64,000 nucleotides of DNA from a virus. The position numbers and the translations under genes are program-made. A model generated the notes under the pieces. The model saw only the letters and a list, made by a program, of their open reading frames with translations, was not told the DNA's origin and ran no database searches. How positions within the stretch are numbered: position 1 is the stretch's first letter; each line of letters starts with the position of its first letter. Shown here piece by piece: positions 24,025 to 34,100 of the stretch. Location: IMG/VR virus record IMGVR_UViG_3300042402_001758, positions 62,001 to 126,000 of that record; one strand, given 5' to 3'.

Positions 24025-25008
24025 TTACGATCCAGCTACAGAAATATCGTTAGTAATGCCAGCTTGTGCAGATAGTGCTAGGCTTGGTCCGCTAACTGTG
24101 ACGCCTCCAGCTACTACTGGTCTTAAAATTTCAACATATTGTGTTAATTTTCCAGTATTTTGTTCATCTACATTACCACCTGCTAGATCCTGAAATCTAA
24201 TTAAAAATGTTAATTGTGTTGGACTAGCAGCACTGTCCGAATACATTCTAATATCATAGATATTAGAACTGTATGCACTGGCAGATTTAGTAAAAATTGT
24301 AGTAGCGGTTGTAGGTAAGTTACTAGTCACATAGCTAGATGCTGCTGTATAAAAACTATACTGCGGAGTTAAAGTGCCTGCTGTAGCAAATGATCCAGCC
24401 AATTGTTCTACAGAATTATACTTATAAACTACCTTTCCAAAACCTGAACCTGGGCTAGTACCATTTTTAGTAGTAGAGGTTCCAAGTATGTTATCCCATT
24501 CTATATCTTTTGTTAGACTAGAAGTTCTATCTATTTTTGCAGCATAAAATCTAATTTGACCGCCAGCATTGAAAAAATATCTTGCTTGTAAATTATCAGC
24601 AAACTTTACTCTTGCACGATAATATAAAGTTTGGTTCCAATTAGCTACGTATTGCGTACTAGTAAAAAACAATTCGGACTGTGCTTGAGAAATAGGATCC
24701 AATCCTAGCAATCTCTGATCGGTTACAATTTGATTCGCATAATTATCAAATGCTACTCGAATAGCTTCAGTAATTGTAGTAGTTCGATTTAGAACAGCAG
24801 GAGCGAAAGGTGTTTCATCTCTCCCAGTTTGATGCTGTCTTGCTTTAAGCATATCTGTTCTTAAGTTATTCCACAGTGTAGCACTAATTGCTGTTGATTG
24901 GGTAGCGGACGAACTAACTGGAGTTTGACCGTAACCAGTTGATCCAGTGCCTAACACTGTAATTACTTTATTTCTTATGTTATTATAATCTGCTGCTGTA
25001 ATTGCCAT
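24025..25008 (-). CDS. Virion structural protein, tail-fibre region
   Basis: A 327-residue protein with the start AADYNNIRNKVITVLGTGST followed by GYGQTPVSS and LWNNLRTDMLKARQHQTG, a pattern I know from structural proteins of T4-like cyanophages. The rest is Ser/Thr/Gly-rich and beta-like, with a weakly hydrophobic tail. It is the last gene of the tail-fibre operon, before a strong terminator. Probably a fibre tip, adaptor or accessory fibre protein. Confidence 0.65.
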   Translation of the reverse strand: MAITAADYNNIRNKVITVLGTGSTGYGQTPVSSSATQSTAISATLWNNLRTDMLKARQHQTGRDETPFAPAVLNRTTTITEAIRVAFDNYANQIVTDQRLLGLDPISQAQSELFFTSTQYVANWNQTLYYRARVKFADNLQARYFFNAGGQIRFYAAKIDRTSSLTKDIEWDNILGTSTTKNGTSPGSGFGKVVYKYNSVEQLAGSFATAGTLTPQYSFYTAASSYVTSNLPTTATTIFTKSASAYSSNIYDIRMYSDSAASPTQLTFLIRFQDLAGGNVDEQNTGKLTQYVEILRPVVAGGVTVSGPSLALSAQAGITNDISVAGS

Positions 25009-25020
25009 AATATTTTATCC

Positions 25021-26511
25021 TTACAATACGACGCACTCAACTAACTTTACACCTTCGTCAAGATTAGTTTCTAATGCGATAGCGAATGTATCAGGGAAAC
25101 TTCTTGAAGTTACTTGCTGGCCTCTCAAAATTAAATGTGCTGGTGCAGCCGTTCCGTTACTTGCTGCCATTAACTTATCACCTTTTTCAACAGGTCCAGA
25201 AACTTTTACAGGAACTCTGCCTTTTAATGCAATATATGTACCGCCCAATAATCCGTCATTCATCTTAAATGCTGGATTTGCACTTACTGCTCCAAATGCT
25301 CTGTCACCAATTTGACAAGCTCTGACTTCTGCTGAGCCTCCTACTGCAACTACGGTGCCTACTTCATATTCTTGATCGGCTAGATATTTTTCTGCTAAGT
25401 CAGCAAAGTATGCTGCTGTTGCTGTTCCTTGAAATTCTGTTGCTCTTAGATTTCCGCTGCCGTCTCTACATGCAATAGTGTCAGGATCTCCAATATCTGG
25501 TTGACTAACTGCTGCAATTCTATACACACCACTTACTGATAATGCATCTGATTGCTGAGAAGTTCCATACAAATAACTGGCATAAATGTTGTTGTACTGA
25601 AAAGAGCTACTGCCAATATTTGAATAAAGTGTAGTTCCTGGTAAAATAGAACTGCCTAAAAGTATTAAAGGCGTTTGTGTTCCTGCAGACGTTGTTTGAA
25701 AAACAATCCTATCACCAATTTGATTTCTTACATATGCATCGCTACCAGTAATATATACAGCTAAATCGTTACTGTCGCCTACCGTAAATCCTGCATCAAC
25801 AAATGTTGCAGCATCTAAGAAACTTGCGCTGGTTTTTGTTACATAATTAGCAGAAGTTTGCCCGCCTAATTTTTCTGCATTAGCGGCTGTGCCCCAATAT
25901 CTATGAGTGCTACTAGTTATGCCAGTAGCACCTGTGTTAATTAAAGTTAAACCAGCTTTAATAACTGTAAATCCTAGAATTGGATTCACTGCTCCATTTA
26001 ACGTAAATTCTTCTGTGGCAATTATATAAACTACTTCTTCATCTACAATAGCTTCAATAATAGCATGGGCAACATCTGTGTCATCAAGTACTGATCGAGA
26101 CCTCATTTGTGTTGTGCCTAGACCTTCAGCGGCCTGCGGGCCTACTAAATAAAAATCTGTTCCGTCATGGGTGTATAATTGCTTATTAGCACTGTCCCAC
26201 CAAAGGTCTCCTACGGTACCACCGGCAGGTTTTGTACCTGCAGGTTCTGCTCCAATAGTTTTCCAAGCTGAATTATTGTAAAATTTGACTTTTTTTGCAA
26301 GACTATCATACCATAATTGCCCACTTATTGGACGAGGAGGTGCTGTTTCTCCGGAAAAATTTTCCAACATATGTAATGCATTTTCATTTTGTATTTCGCC
26401 ATAGCCAGCGTAATTTTTCCCAATAAGTTTTATATCAAGAGTAGCATCAATGGTGCCATCTTCCACTGTAGCTAAAGTTGTACCATTATATCTATCTATT
26501 ACATATGCCAT
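25021..26511 (-). CDS. Tail fibre protein with shared N-terminal module
   Basis: A 496-residue fibre protein. The first 125 residues contain IGKNYAGYGE, HMLENFSGETAPPRP, GQLWYD and GDLWWD blocks shared with the next two upstream genes, probably the attachment part. The C-terminus (about 370-496: DLAEKYLADQEYEVGTVVAV, RAFGAVSANPAFKMND, GRVPVKVSGPVEKGD) is a beta-domain common at the end of phage fibres, likely a trimer-forming or chaperone-like head. A late-type box precedes it. Confidence 0.75.
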   Translation of the reverse strand: MAYVIDRYNGTTLATVEDGTIDATLDIKLIGKNYAGYGEIQNENALHMLENFSGETAPPRPISGQLWYDSLAKKVKFYNNSAWKTIGAEPAGTKPAGGTVGDLWWDSANKQLYTHDGTDFYLVGPQAAEGLGTTQMRSRSVLDDTDVAHAIIEAIVDEEVVYIIATEEFTLNGAVNPILGFTVIKAGLTLINTGATGITSSTHRYWGTAANAEKLGGQTSANYVTKTSASFLDAATFVDAGFTVGDSNDLAVYITGSDAYVRNQIGDRIVFQTTSAGTQTPLILLGSSILPGTTLYSNIGSSSFQYNNIYASYLYGTSQQSDALSVSGVYRIAAVSQPDIGDPDTIACRDGSGNLRATEFQGTATAAYFADLAEKYLADQEYEVGTVVAVGGSAEVRACQIGDRAFGAVSANPAFKMNDGLLGGTYIALKGRVPVKVSGPVEKGDKLMAASNGTAAPAHLILRGQQVTSRSFPDTFAIALETNLDEGVKLVECVVL

Positions 26512-26531
26512 TTACTATACTCCTTACTTTA

Positions 26532-26539
26532 TATTTATT
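26532..26539 (-). promoter_or_regulatory. Late-promoter-like box AATAAATA
   Basis: On the - strand the box lies about 20 bases before the ATG at 26511 and overlaps the stop of the upstream fibre gene; an AAGGAG ribosome binding site follows. One mismatch from TATAAATA. Confidence 0.4.
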
Positions 26540-28394
26540 AAAAATTCATTTGCCATTGCCATACCGAAGTGGTACTATCGGATACTAATTCAAATAATTT
26601 GTTTACTCTTGTTACTGTAATAGTCGCAGGACCTAAATTAATGGGGTTTATGCTAAAATCTTGTAGCACTGGCTCGCTTGGTTGGGTGCCTACATTATCT
26701 GATTTATCAACACTTACATAACTCTTAACAAAATCTCCTGTAGGCGATGCAGTAAATTGAATATTTGTGTAAGATACATTCTGTATAGTGCAGTGAATTC
26801 TAGCTTCTGTGCCGATCTCGTAGTAATTCGAAGGCGCTATTTGTTCTAACTGATCTGCAATTTGAGTATCATTTAAACCAGTAATATCCATACTAAAACA
26901 AATATTTCTACTGGAAATACTGTTATCAACATATTGTTTTGTAACTGCATCTGTGGCTGCGATAGGATCTGATAATCCTGTTATTTTTGGACTTCCTATC
27001 AGTACTACATTTCCTGATCCGTTAGGTTCAATTTCCACATCGCCGTTTGCATTTGTGCTAGAAATGCGATTATTATCTATAAAAATGTTATCAACTGTTA
27101 GACTAGTTTGAGGTCCAAAACTAGTGATCCCAGGTGCAGAAGTAACCGAAGCAGATAATTGAAATATTGAACCTGTATATTCTAATACGTTTACACCATT
27201 AATTTTATATGCCCTAGCACCTGAACTAGCTTCTCTTATATCAAGATTTTCACTCATTCTCCAAGAAGTAGATCCTTGATCCCAAATAATAGTATGATTT
27301 GTCGTGCCTCTAAGTACTAGTCCACCTTGATCAGCATACGTATCACTAACGCTACTATCATCGTTGACTGCTAATTCTATTTGATGATCTTGAATTGATA
27401 AATTTGATGTGCTAATAGAAGTAGTACTGCCGTTTACAATAAGACTTCCGGTAATTCTAGCATCGCCTGTGACATCTAATGTATAGGCCGGATTAGGTGT
27501 AAATATTCCAACTTTTTTAGTTGAAGCAATAAATGTTAACGGTTCTTGATAACCAGCATTGTTTCGTATTTTAAATCTAACGTTTGCATTTAATGCGTTA
27601 TGCTGATAAAGAGTTAAAAATGGATCTGTGGTTACTTCTATATTACTGTCTGTTCCTAAGATTAACGGAGTTGGATTAACAACACTTAAAGTGCCTGTTG
27701 TAGCAGTGTTTTCATCCGTTTTCATAAAGTTAGACGGAGTTTTTAGTTGTCCTGTAACGTCTAATAATGCATCTGCTTTAGTTGCAGTTAATCTCCATTT
27801 AGATCCTGGTAATGTTCCTTCGTTAAACCCTGGGTATATATCACCAGTATATCCTGATATAGGTGCCGATGGTGTATAAGATAAGGACGAAGTACTAAAA
27901 ATTCCTAATAAAACATCATTAACTAAAAGTTTAACAATAGTTTTTGCTGAGCCGTTTGTATCAACAATATCCTCTACAACAAACCCACAACGTCCTTGAG
28001 ACTCTTTGTAAATAGGACCTGCTAATTGAAGATCTATTCCGTCATAAAAATACAGTTGATTTTGAGTACTGTCGATCCACAAATCCCCTTGACTGAAACT
28101 AAGAGGTCGAGTTCCACTTACTATTGGCCCTGATCCTATTTTAAATCCGTTACCGTCGTATACTTTTAATCGATTTTCAGCAGTATCAAACCATATTTGT
28201 CCAATTAATGGATTGTTTGGTTCAGTTTCTGCCGCAAAATTTTCTAATATTTTTATAAAATTTTCATTAATATATTCGCCATACCCAGAAACGTTCTTAC
28301 CTATTAAGGTTAAATCTGTGGCTTGCTGGTCAATAGAACTATCAACAATTTCTGTTAATAAAGATCCGTTAGTTAAATTAATCTGATAAGTCAT
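26538..28394 (-). CDS. Tail fibre protein with shared N-terminal module
   Basis: A 618-residue fibre protein. The N-terminus has the shared module (IGKNVSGYGEYINENFIKIL, GQIWFD, GDLWIDSTQNQLYFYDG). The middle is repetitive, beta-rich and has YTLDVTGDARITGSLIVNG followed by DHQIELAVND, usual in fibre shafts. Near residue 490 comes ATDAVTKQYVD, a common fibre motif, followed by a distinct C-terminal domain (about 500-618) with RNICFSMDITGLNDTQIADQ that may bind a receptor. Immediately follows the next gene with a 10-base gap. Confidence 0.75.
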   Translation of the reverse strand: MTYQINLTNGSLLTEIVDSSIDQQATDLTLIGKNVSGYGEYINENFIKILENFAAETEPNNPLIGQIWFDTAENRLKVYDGNGFKIGSGPIVSGTRPLSFSQGDLWIDSTQNQLYFYDGIDLQLAGPIYKESQGRCGFVVEDIVDTNGSAKTIVKLLVNDVLLGIFSTSSLSYTPSAPISGYTGDIYPGFNEGTLPGSKWRLTATKADALLDVTGQLKTPSNFMKTDENTATTGTLSVVNPTPLILGTDSNIEVTTDPFLTLYQHNALNANVRFKIRNNAGYQEPLTFIASTKKVGIFTPNPAYTLDVTGDARITGSLIVNGSTTSISTSNLSIQDHQIELAVNDDSSVSDTYADQGGLVLRGTTNHTIIWDQGSTSWRMSENLDIREASSGARAYKINGVNVLEYTGSIFQLSASVTSAPGITSFGPQTSLTVDNIFIDNNRISSTNANGDVEIEPNGSGNVVLIGSPKITGLSDPIAATDAVTKQYVDNSISSRNICFSMDITGLNDTQIADQLEQIAPSNYYEIGTEARIHCTIQNVSYTNIQFTASPTGDFVKSYVSVDKSDNVGTQPSEPVLQDFSINPINLGPATITVTRVNKLFELVSDSTTSVWQWQMNF

Positions 28395-28404
28395 TCATAT
28401 TTCC

Positions 28405-30522
28405 TTAGATAAACTTTCCGGTATAGATTATATAATTTAAACTTATATAAGGATTCATTAATGAAACTGCTTCACCTAAAAGTGCGTTATTGACACCACC
28501 GCTGTTAGGCAAAAATTGCCCTTCATTTGGCAGCGACGGACCTTTTGTAGTATGGCTTACAGTATTAACATCTCCTGCAGGATCAGAGCTATTTCTAATT
28601 GCATAGTACTGCTGGCCTTTTTCTCCTGTAGATGTTAGTCCCCTCATATCGTGTGTATGTTCTGGTAACTGACTAATTTGCAACTGAGTATCTTGAGTTC
28701 CGCTTCCTGAACCTATGTTATTTGCAGCAGAAGCATTAACTCTCGATGCACTTGTTCCAATTGTATAAATTAGATCTCCTGACCCATCATTCTTAGGAAC
28801 TTTAACATTACTAAACATATTATCTAAACCTAAAGGAAATCTTCCCCTTAAATCAGGCACAGCGAATGTATTCAATCCTTGTAATGCTCCTAGTGGTTTA
28901 TAAGTATATCCAATAATTTGCCATAACTCTGTATATTCACTGATTAAGTATTCGCTTCCGTCACACAATACGAATCCATTCGGAGCAACTGTACCAGCAA
29001 ACGGCATTAACGATCCAATTGGTAATACGCCTGCTCTTGAAAAGAATGCCGCAGTAGTTACTTTTTGTAAACCTGTTGCTGGTCGTTGTATTAATAATAA
29101 ATCATCGTCATTGACTGAACTTACAAGTGTTTTATTTCCAATAAAATCTGCACTAACTGTGGCTGTAAATTCTGCTAATCCACTAGGTTGTAATCCATTA
29201 AAACTTACAGTATTACTAGTTACTTCACCTACTAGTCTAAAATTAGTGGCGCTTGCTAATCGACTGGCACTACCTGTTACTGAACCGATTAATTGTCCTG
29301 AAAAAGAACCTTCAAAGTTAGATGAAACAACTTTTGTTGCATATATATTTCTAAAAGTAGTATCTTCTGTGCCTAAATCATATACAGCAGTTGTTTCTGG
29401 AATAATATTATTGCTAACAATATTACCAGTAACTTTAATTCCTTGACCAACATGAATACTTTTTTGTACGCTTAATCCGCCAGCAGTTCTGATTGATCCA
29501 GTATTTAAATCTACTGCATTATTTGTACCATTAACAAACAGATTATCACTAGTACGTAATGTGCCATTGATATCTAATTCATACACTGGATTTGTTTTAT
29601 TAATACCTACATTAGTTCCGCTAACTGTGATAACATCTTGAGCTGCACCATCTTGATTAGTTCTTATAAAGATGCTGGATCCCTCAGTTTTATTGTATAA
29701 AACAGTGGCGCCGGTTGAAGTATTTGACAGACTTACAGATAAATCTGAACCTAAAATTAATCCAGCATTATTTCTAATGCTAAAACTACCGTTCGTAGTA
29801 CTATTAATATCGTTTCTAACAAAATTACTTGCATCAATGCCGCCTAATTTTTCACTATTAGTAGCAGATCCAACAAATCTAAAAGTGCTGTTGTTTAAAT
29901 TAGTAACTCCGCTATCATTAGTATCTCTTAAATTAATACCTTTCTTAATTTTAGGAAATCCTTCTATTGATAGTTTTGGAGTAAATTCTTGAGAACTTAT
30001 AATTGCTATTCTTTCGTCGCTGACATATAGACTTATTACAAATCTTTCAATGGTCAATGTGTCTATTAGCGACTCAACTTTAGGACCTGTAACTGTTCCT
30101 GCACTAAATTCAGGACCGATTAAAATCCAACTAGATCCAGACCACAAATATAACTGTTGATTAGCAGTGTCTACCCATAAATCACCAATAACACTTTCAG
30201 ATGCTAAGGGTTGACTGGATCTTCTTTTTACTGTTCCAGCAGGTTGCCAATTTGTACCGTCATAAACTAATAGTTGAGGCTGTGATGGATCGTTATTAGA
30301 GTCAGTATCGTACCATAATTGACCTACAACAGGATTATTAGGTGCTTCTGATTTAGCAAAATTTTCTAGCAGATGTAAAAAACTTTCTGCAATAACTTTA
30401 GCATACCCTGTATAATTTTTTCCTATAAAACTTATACTTTTTTCTTGGTTTAGACTTTGATCTTCAACTGTTATACCGCCAGGATTATTAGGAGTATCTG
30501 TAAAATTAATTGTATAACTCAT
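28405..30522 (-). CDS. Tail fibre protein with tail-collar domain
   Basis: A 705-residue fibre protein with the same N-terminal module (IGKNYTGYAKVIAESFLHLL, GQLWYD, GDLWVDTANQQLYLW), a beta-rich shaft (ELDINGTLRTSDNLFVNG), and from about 500 a phage tail-collar domain (PF07484 type): LPIGSLMPFAGTVAPNGFVL, CDGSEYLISEYTELW and VPDLRGRFPLGLD, then a histidine-bearing LPEHTHDMRG segment as in gp12-type tips. The collar domain is a known trimeric receptor-contact or metal-binding fold. Start shares a base with the stop of the preceding gene. Confidence 0.82.
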   Translation of the reverse strand: MSYTINFTDTPNNPGGITVEDQSLNQEKSISFIGKNYTGYAKVIAESFLHLLENFAKSEAPNNPVVGQLWYDTDSNNDPSQPQLLVYDGTNWQPAGTVKRRSSQPLASESVIGDLWVDTANQQLYLWSGSSWILIGPEFSAGTVTGPKVESLIDTLTIERFVISLYVSDERIAIISSQEFTPKLSIEGFPKIKKGINLRDTNDSGVTNLNNSTFRFVGSATNSEKLGGIDASNFVRNDINSTTNGSFSIRNNAGLILGSDLSVSLSNTSTGATVLYNKTEGSSIFIRTNQDGAAQDVITVSGTNVGINKTNPVYELDINGTLRTSDNLFVNGTNNAVDLNTGSIRTAGGLSVQKSIHVGQGIKVTGNIVSNNIIPETTAVYDLGTEDTTFRNIYATKVVSSNFEGSFSGQLIGSVTGSASRLASATNFRLVGEVTSNTVSFNGLQPSGLAEFTATVSADFIGNKTLVSSVNDDDLLLIQRPATGLQKVTTAAFFSRAGVLPIGSLMPFAGTVAPNGFVLCDGSEYLISEYTELWQIIGYTYKPLGALQGLNTFAVPDLRGRFPLGLDNMFSNVKVPKNDGSGDLIYTIGTSASRVNASAANNIGSGSGTQDTQLQISQLPEHTHDMRGLTSTGEKGQQYYAIRNSSDPAGDVNTVSHTTKGPSLPNEGQFLPNSGGVNNALLGEAVSLMNPYISLNYIIYTGKFI

Positions 30523-31133
30523 TATGCTACCTCACTTAATCCTGTAAGACTTTGAATTCTTACTGTGTAGTCTACTTGAATTAATCTGTTCAGACTTTTT
30601 TGTACTGGGTGAAAAATAACATGTGTAAGTAGTCTACTCTGCCCAGTAGAACTATATGACTTTAATCCAATCTCATCAAAAACAAAATCACTTTCATTAT
30701 TTGTAACGTTGTCGAACGCTTCTTGTCCAGTCGGCTCACCGTAATCTAATAGACAAGTTACAAATACATCGGTATAATTAGTACCAGTTACGTGACGAGT
30801 TTCTAATTTATTTCTAATCGGATCTAAATTAGCTACAGATCTATCATCAATAACTTTTGAGTAAGTTTGATTATACAAGCCTGCATTAATACCTGTACTA
30901 TTTGGGGTAAGATAAGTGATAATACCTGTAGGATCTACAGTAGTAGCTCCATTACCAAACGCCATTTCATATATAAATCCTTGACCTGAGTTGGCTATAG
31001 ATTCAGCAAGAGCTATACTAATATTCTCATAATGAATAGCATTTCTCTTATTGATTATAATCTCATTGGTTTCTGGGCACCATATTTTAATGTGCCCTTC
31101 TATATGAATTCCTGATAAGTCTTTACCTTGCAT
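30522..31133 (-). CDS. Virion structural protein (203 aa), probable fibre connector
   Basis: A beta-rich protein (GHIKIWCPETNEIIINKRN, YEMAFGNGATTVDPTG, VFDEIGLKSYSSTGQSRLL) of a type often found just before tail-fibre genes in T4-like aquatic phages. I infer a connector or baseplate-linked role from position. It starts the fibre operon with its own late-type box and is separated from the giant gene by 54 bases. Confidence 0.6.
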   Translation of the reverse strand: MQGKDLSGIHIEGHIKIWCPETNEIIINKRNAIHYENISIALAESIANSGQGFIYEMAFGNGATTVDPTGIITYLTPNSTGINAGLYNQTYSKVIDDRSVANLDPIRNKLETRHVTGTNYTDVFVTCLLDYGEPTGQEAFDNVTNNESDFVFDEIGLKSYSSTGQSRLLTHVIFHPVQKSLNRLIQVDYTVRIQSLTGLSEVA

Positions 31134-31153
31134 AGTAGTCTCTTTTAATGTAT

Positions 31154-31161
31154 TATTTATC
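31154..31161 (-). promoter_or_regulatory. Late-promoter-like box GATAAATA
   Basis: On the - strand, about 20 bases before the ATG at 31133, in the gap after the giant gene. It is the same GATAAATA form as the boxes before gp6 and in the gp26/tape measure gap. Confidence 0.5.
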
Positions 31162-31187
31162 CGGGTATATAATATGATACTTTTACT

Positions 31188-34100
31188 TTATTCTGATGTA
31201 TCATTTTGATCTGTAATATAAGTCGGAAATACCGTTTCTGTATTCTTTAAAAAGTCTGCAATAGAGTTGTTAGATTCTGATAGGCTCTTGCATACGAATC
31301 CATTTTCTAAACCTATTCCTGTATATGTAAATTGTACAATAGATTTTCTAGGATCTTTATAAGGATATATTGCCCATTCTGTAGCTGAAATAGATTTTTT
31401 ATTAGCTAAAGGATTATCCAACTCAACGGTGAATGTACCTGTTACTCCAGTATTATCAACACTTCTTATATAACCAGACCCGCCATTACCTATAAAGTAC
31501 TTGTCTACCCATAAAATACTTGCTACACCTGTAGCTAATGTGAATATTACTTCATTAGGTTCTGCAATAGGTATCACAATAAACGCAGTACCTGAGCCTG
31601 TACCTGCGGCAGTAGCAGTAAATTCTACCCCAACTTCGTTAGACGGTGCACCTATTAAAGTAAAATCAGTAGTTCCAACAAACTCAATAATATAATTTTC
31701 TCCTGGTACAATAAAGGTAGATCCAAACAACGAGCCTCCTGGATATATTTTTACAGACCTAGCTGTATTTCTTCCTCTATCCACCAAAATGTCAGTAACC
31801 GTAATCGTAATGTCATTTTCTGGACTAGATCCGCCTAACGTAGCTCCTGATAGATAGATTACATCTCCGTTATTATAAACTGTTCCCGTATCCCTTAATT
31901 TTACTGAATAGTTAGAATTTACTTTTATCACATCAAACGAAGCATCTCCAATTGATGGTCTAACATTTCTAAAAATTTCTGTTGGATCAACAGCATCTTC
32001 CCAAACTCGTCCTACTTTTTTAATTACAACAACTTTAGAATTTTCTGTGGCAGCATTAGTTAATCGTAATTTATTTGTGCCGTTTACACTAAAATCTGCT
32101 TCAAATTGGCTATCACCTTCTGGACTGTAAGGATAATTATTGGAATCTTGATATAATTGATAAGGAACTTTCTTTAATCTATAGCCACCAACAAACACGT
32201 CAAGCTCGTCTGATCTTCCAAAATCTAAAGGAATAGTATCTCTGTACCAGTCAGTGGTACTAACAGTAGGATTATAATTTAATATAAATTCTTGTCCGCT
32301 ACCATCACCTATAAATGTTTCTACAATATGTTGATCATTGTAAGGAATTGTCTCCGATGGTCCTATGTCAATTATATAAGAATCAACTAAATGTACTTCT
32401 GGAGTTCCTGTTCCTAGAGTTCCTCTCCTTAACTGGCTAAGAGTATTTCCATTTAATTCAAAATATTCTATTCGTTCCCCATTAATTTCAATAATACCTG
32501 GAAGATTTTTTGCTGCATTTGGTTTTGATAATACTGAGCCGTCCTTAACTTGAATCGTTAAATCTTTTTGTAACAGATTAGAACTTAATCTTGTAGATTT
32601 TGATTTCCTAATTCGTTTGTAATGAACTCTATTAAGCATATCTTTAAATTGCATATATCCGTAGCCTAACTGAACATTATTATCATTAAATAAAATCACT
32701 TCTAACTTGTCTGTTTCTACTAATTCATCTGCTAATTTAATAGTTCTTAAATCATCATCAAGATAAAAATCTATACTGTGCGATAATAATCTCTTATTTT
32801 TTATCACCCAGATATAATCATCTTTTCTAGTTGTTCTGAAGAGTTTAATAGATCCTCCTCTTAATTTTGTATATTCAAAATATGAAGACGTTCCTGGAAC
32901 TAAACTTGAACTTATATCAAATCTTTCATAACTTCTTATAATTTTTTCAATATCGTGATTGTAAAAACTTATTACTCTGACATCGTCTGTAATATATAAT
33001 TGTTCTATAAATGTTATTTCTGTATCAATAAAGAAATAATCTGAAGCGGTATAATCTAATAAAGTTAATGTTGCACCTTCAATATACTTTTCTTTTGAAA
33101 TACTCAAAGTTGAAGTACCGCTTGAAAAAATATAATCAACTCCATTCACTAATTCTACTCCATTAATATAGATAAAAAACTGTGTTGGATTAATAGAATA
33201 TGCTTCTGATCGATAAGCTGGAATAGTATAAACAAGTTGATTATCTTGCATAATATAATTTGTGTTTATTCCAGCCGTTAAAACCTGCCCATTTTTAATT
33301 ACAATTACATTATTTTCGTAAGGTTTGTTAATTCCGACAGTATTATTAGGTAAGGTATAATTTTGTGCAAAACCGTCTATAGGAATCTGATAAGAATATA
33401 CGGTGCTTAACGAATAATTACTGTCCCCTGTTAAGATATAATGCACGTCAGTACCTGCCAGCGGAGCTTCTGCTAATCTTATACCAACTCTATGAGGACT
33501 CTCATATGTTTCGTCAGTTTCAAACAATTCGTAATTTACGTATATACCAGCAACTATAACCACTGATCCTAATCGATTTAGTGCATCAGTATCTAGCATG
33601 TCGATTTGTAATCGAGGCCATGGAGCATTTGTTATAATGTCTAAAGTACTTCCATCTGACACTGTAGTACCGATGTCTAAAATACTATTAGATCCGAATC
33701 CAAATGCAGCAACACTTACAAGAGTTCCTTGTACAGGCACTAACGAATTACCAAACGAATCTATTAAGCTTATGGTTCTATTAATATGATCTACAGTATA
33801 CCCAACTGATTGCTTTAACACTAATTCATTATATTTTACAATTATAGCAGAAGGACTGTTTGCAATTTGTCCATAGCTATAAGTATTTGTAACTCCGTCT
33901 GCTATGTAATTGTTGAACGATATAGTACTGCTTCCAGATTTAGGTAACCTAAACATCTTAATAGCAACTGCATCACTTATATGGCCTGGAACTATTTCTT
34001 CAGGGGCATGGCTTTGTGCAGGAGTAACGAAGCCTTCTCCGTCTAGTAAAATATCATCTGGAGCAAAACCTGTTGCTGTAATGTAAGCTAAATTCCCCCC

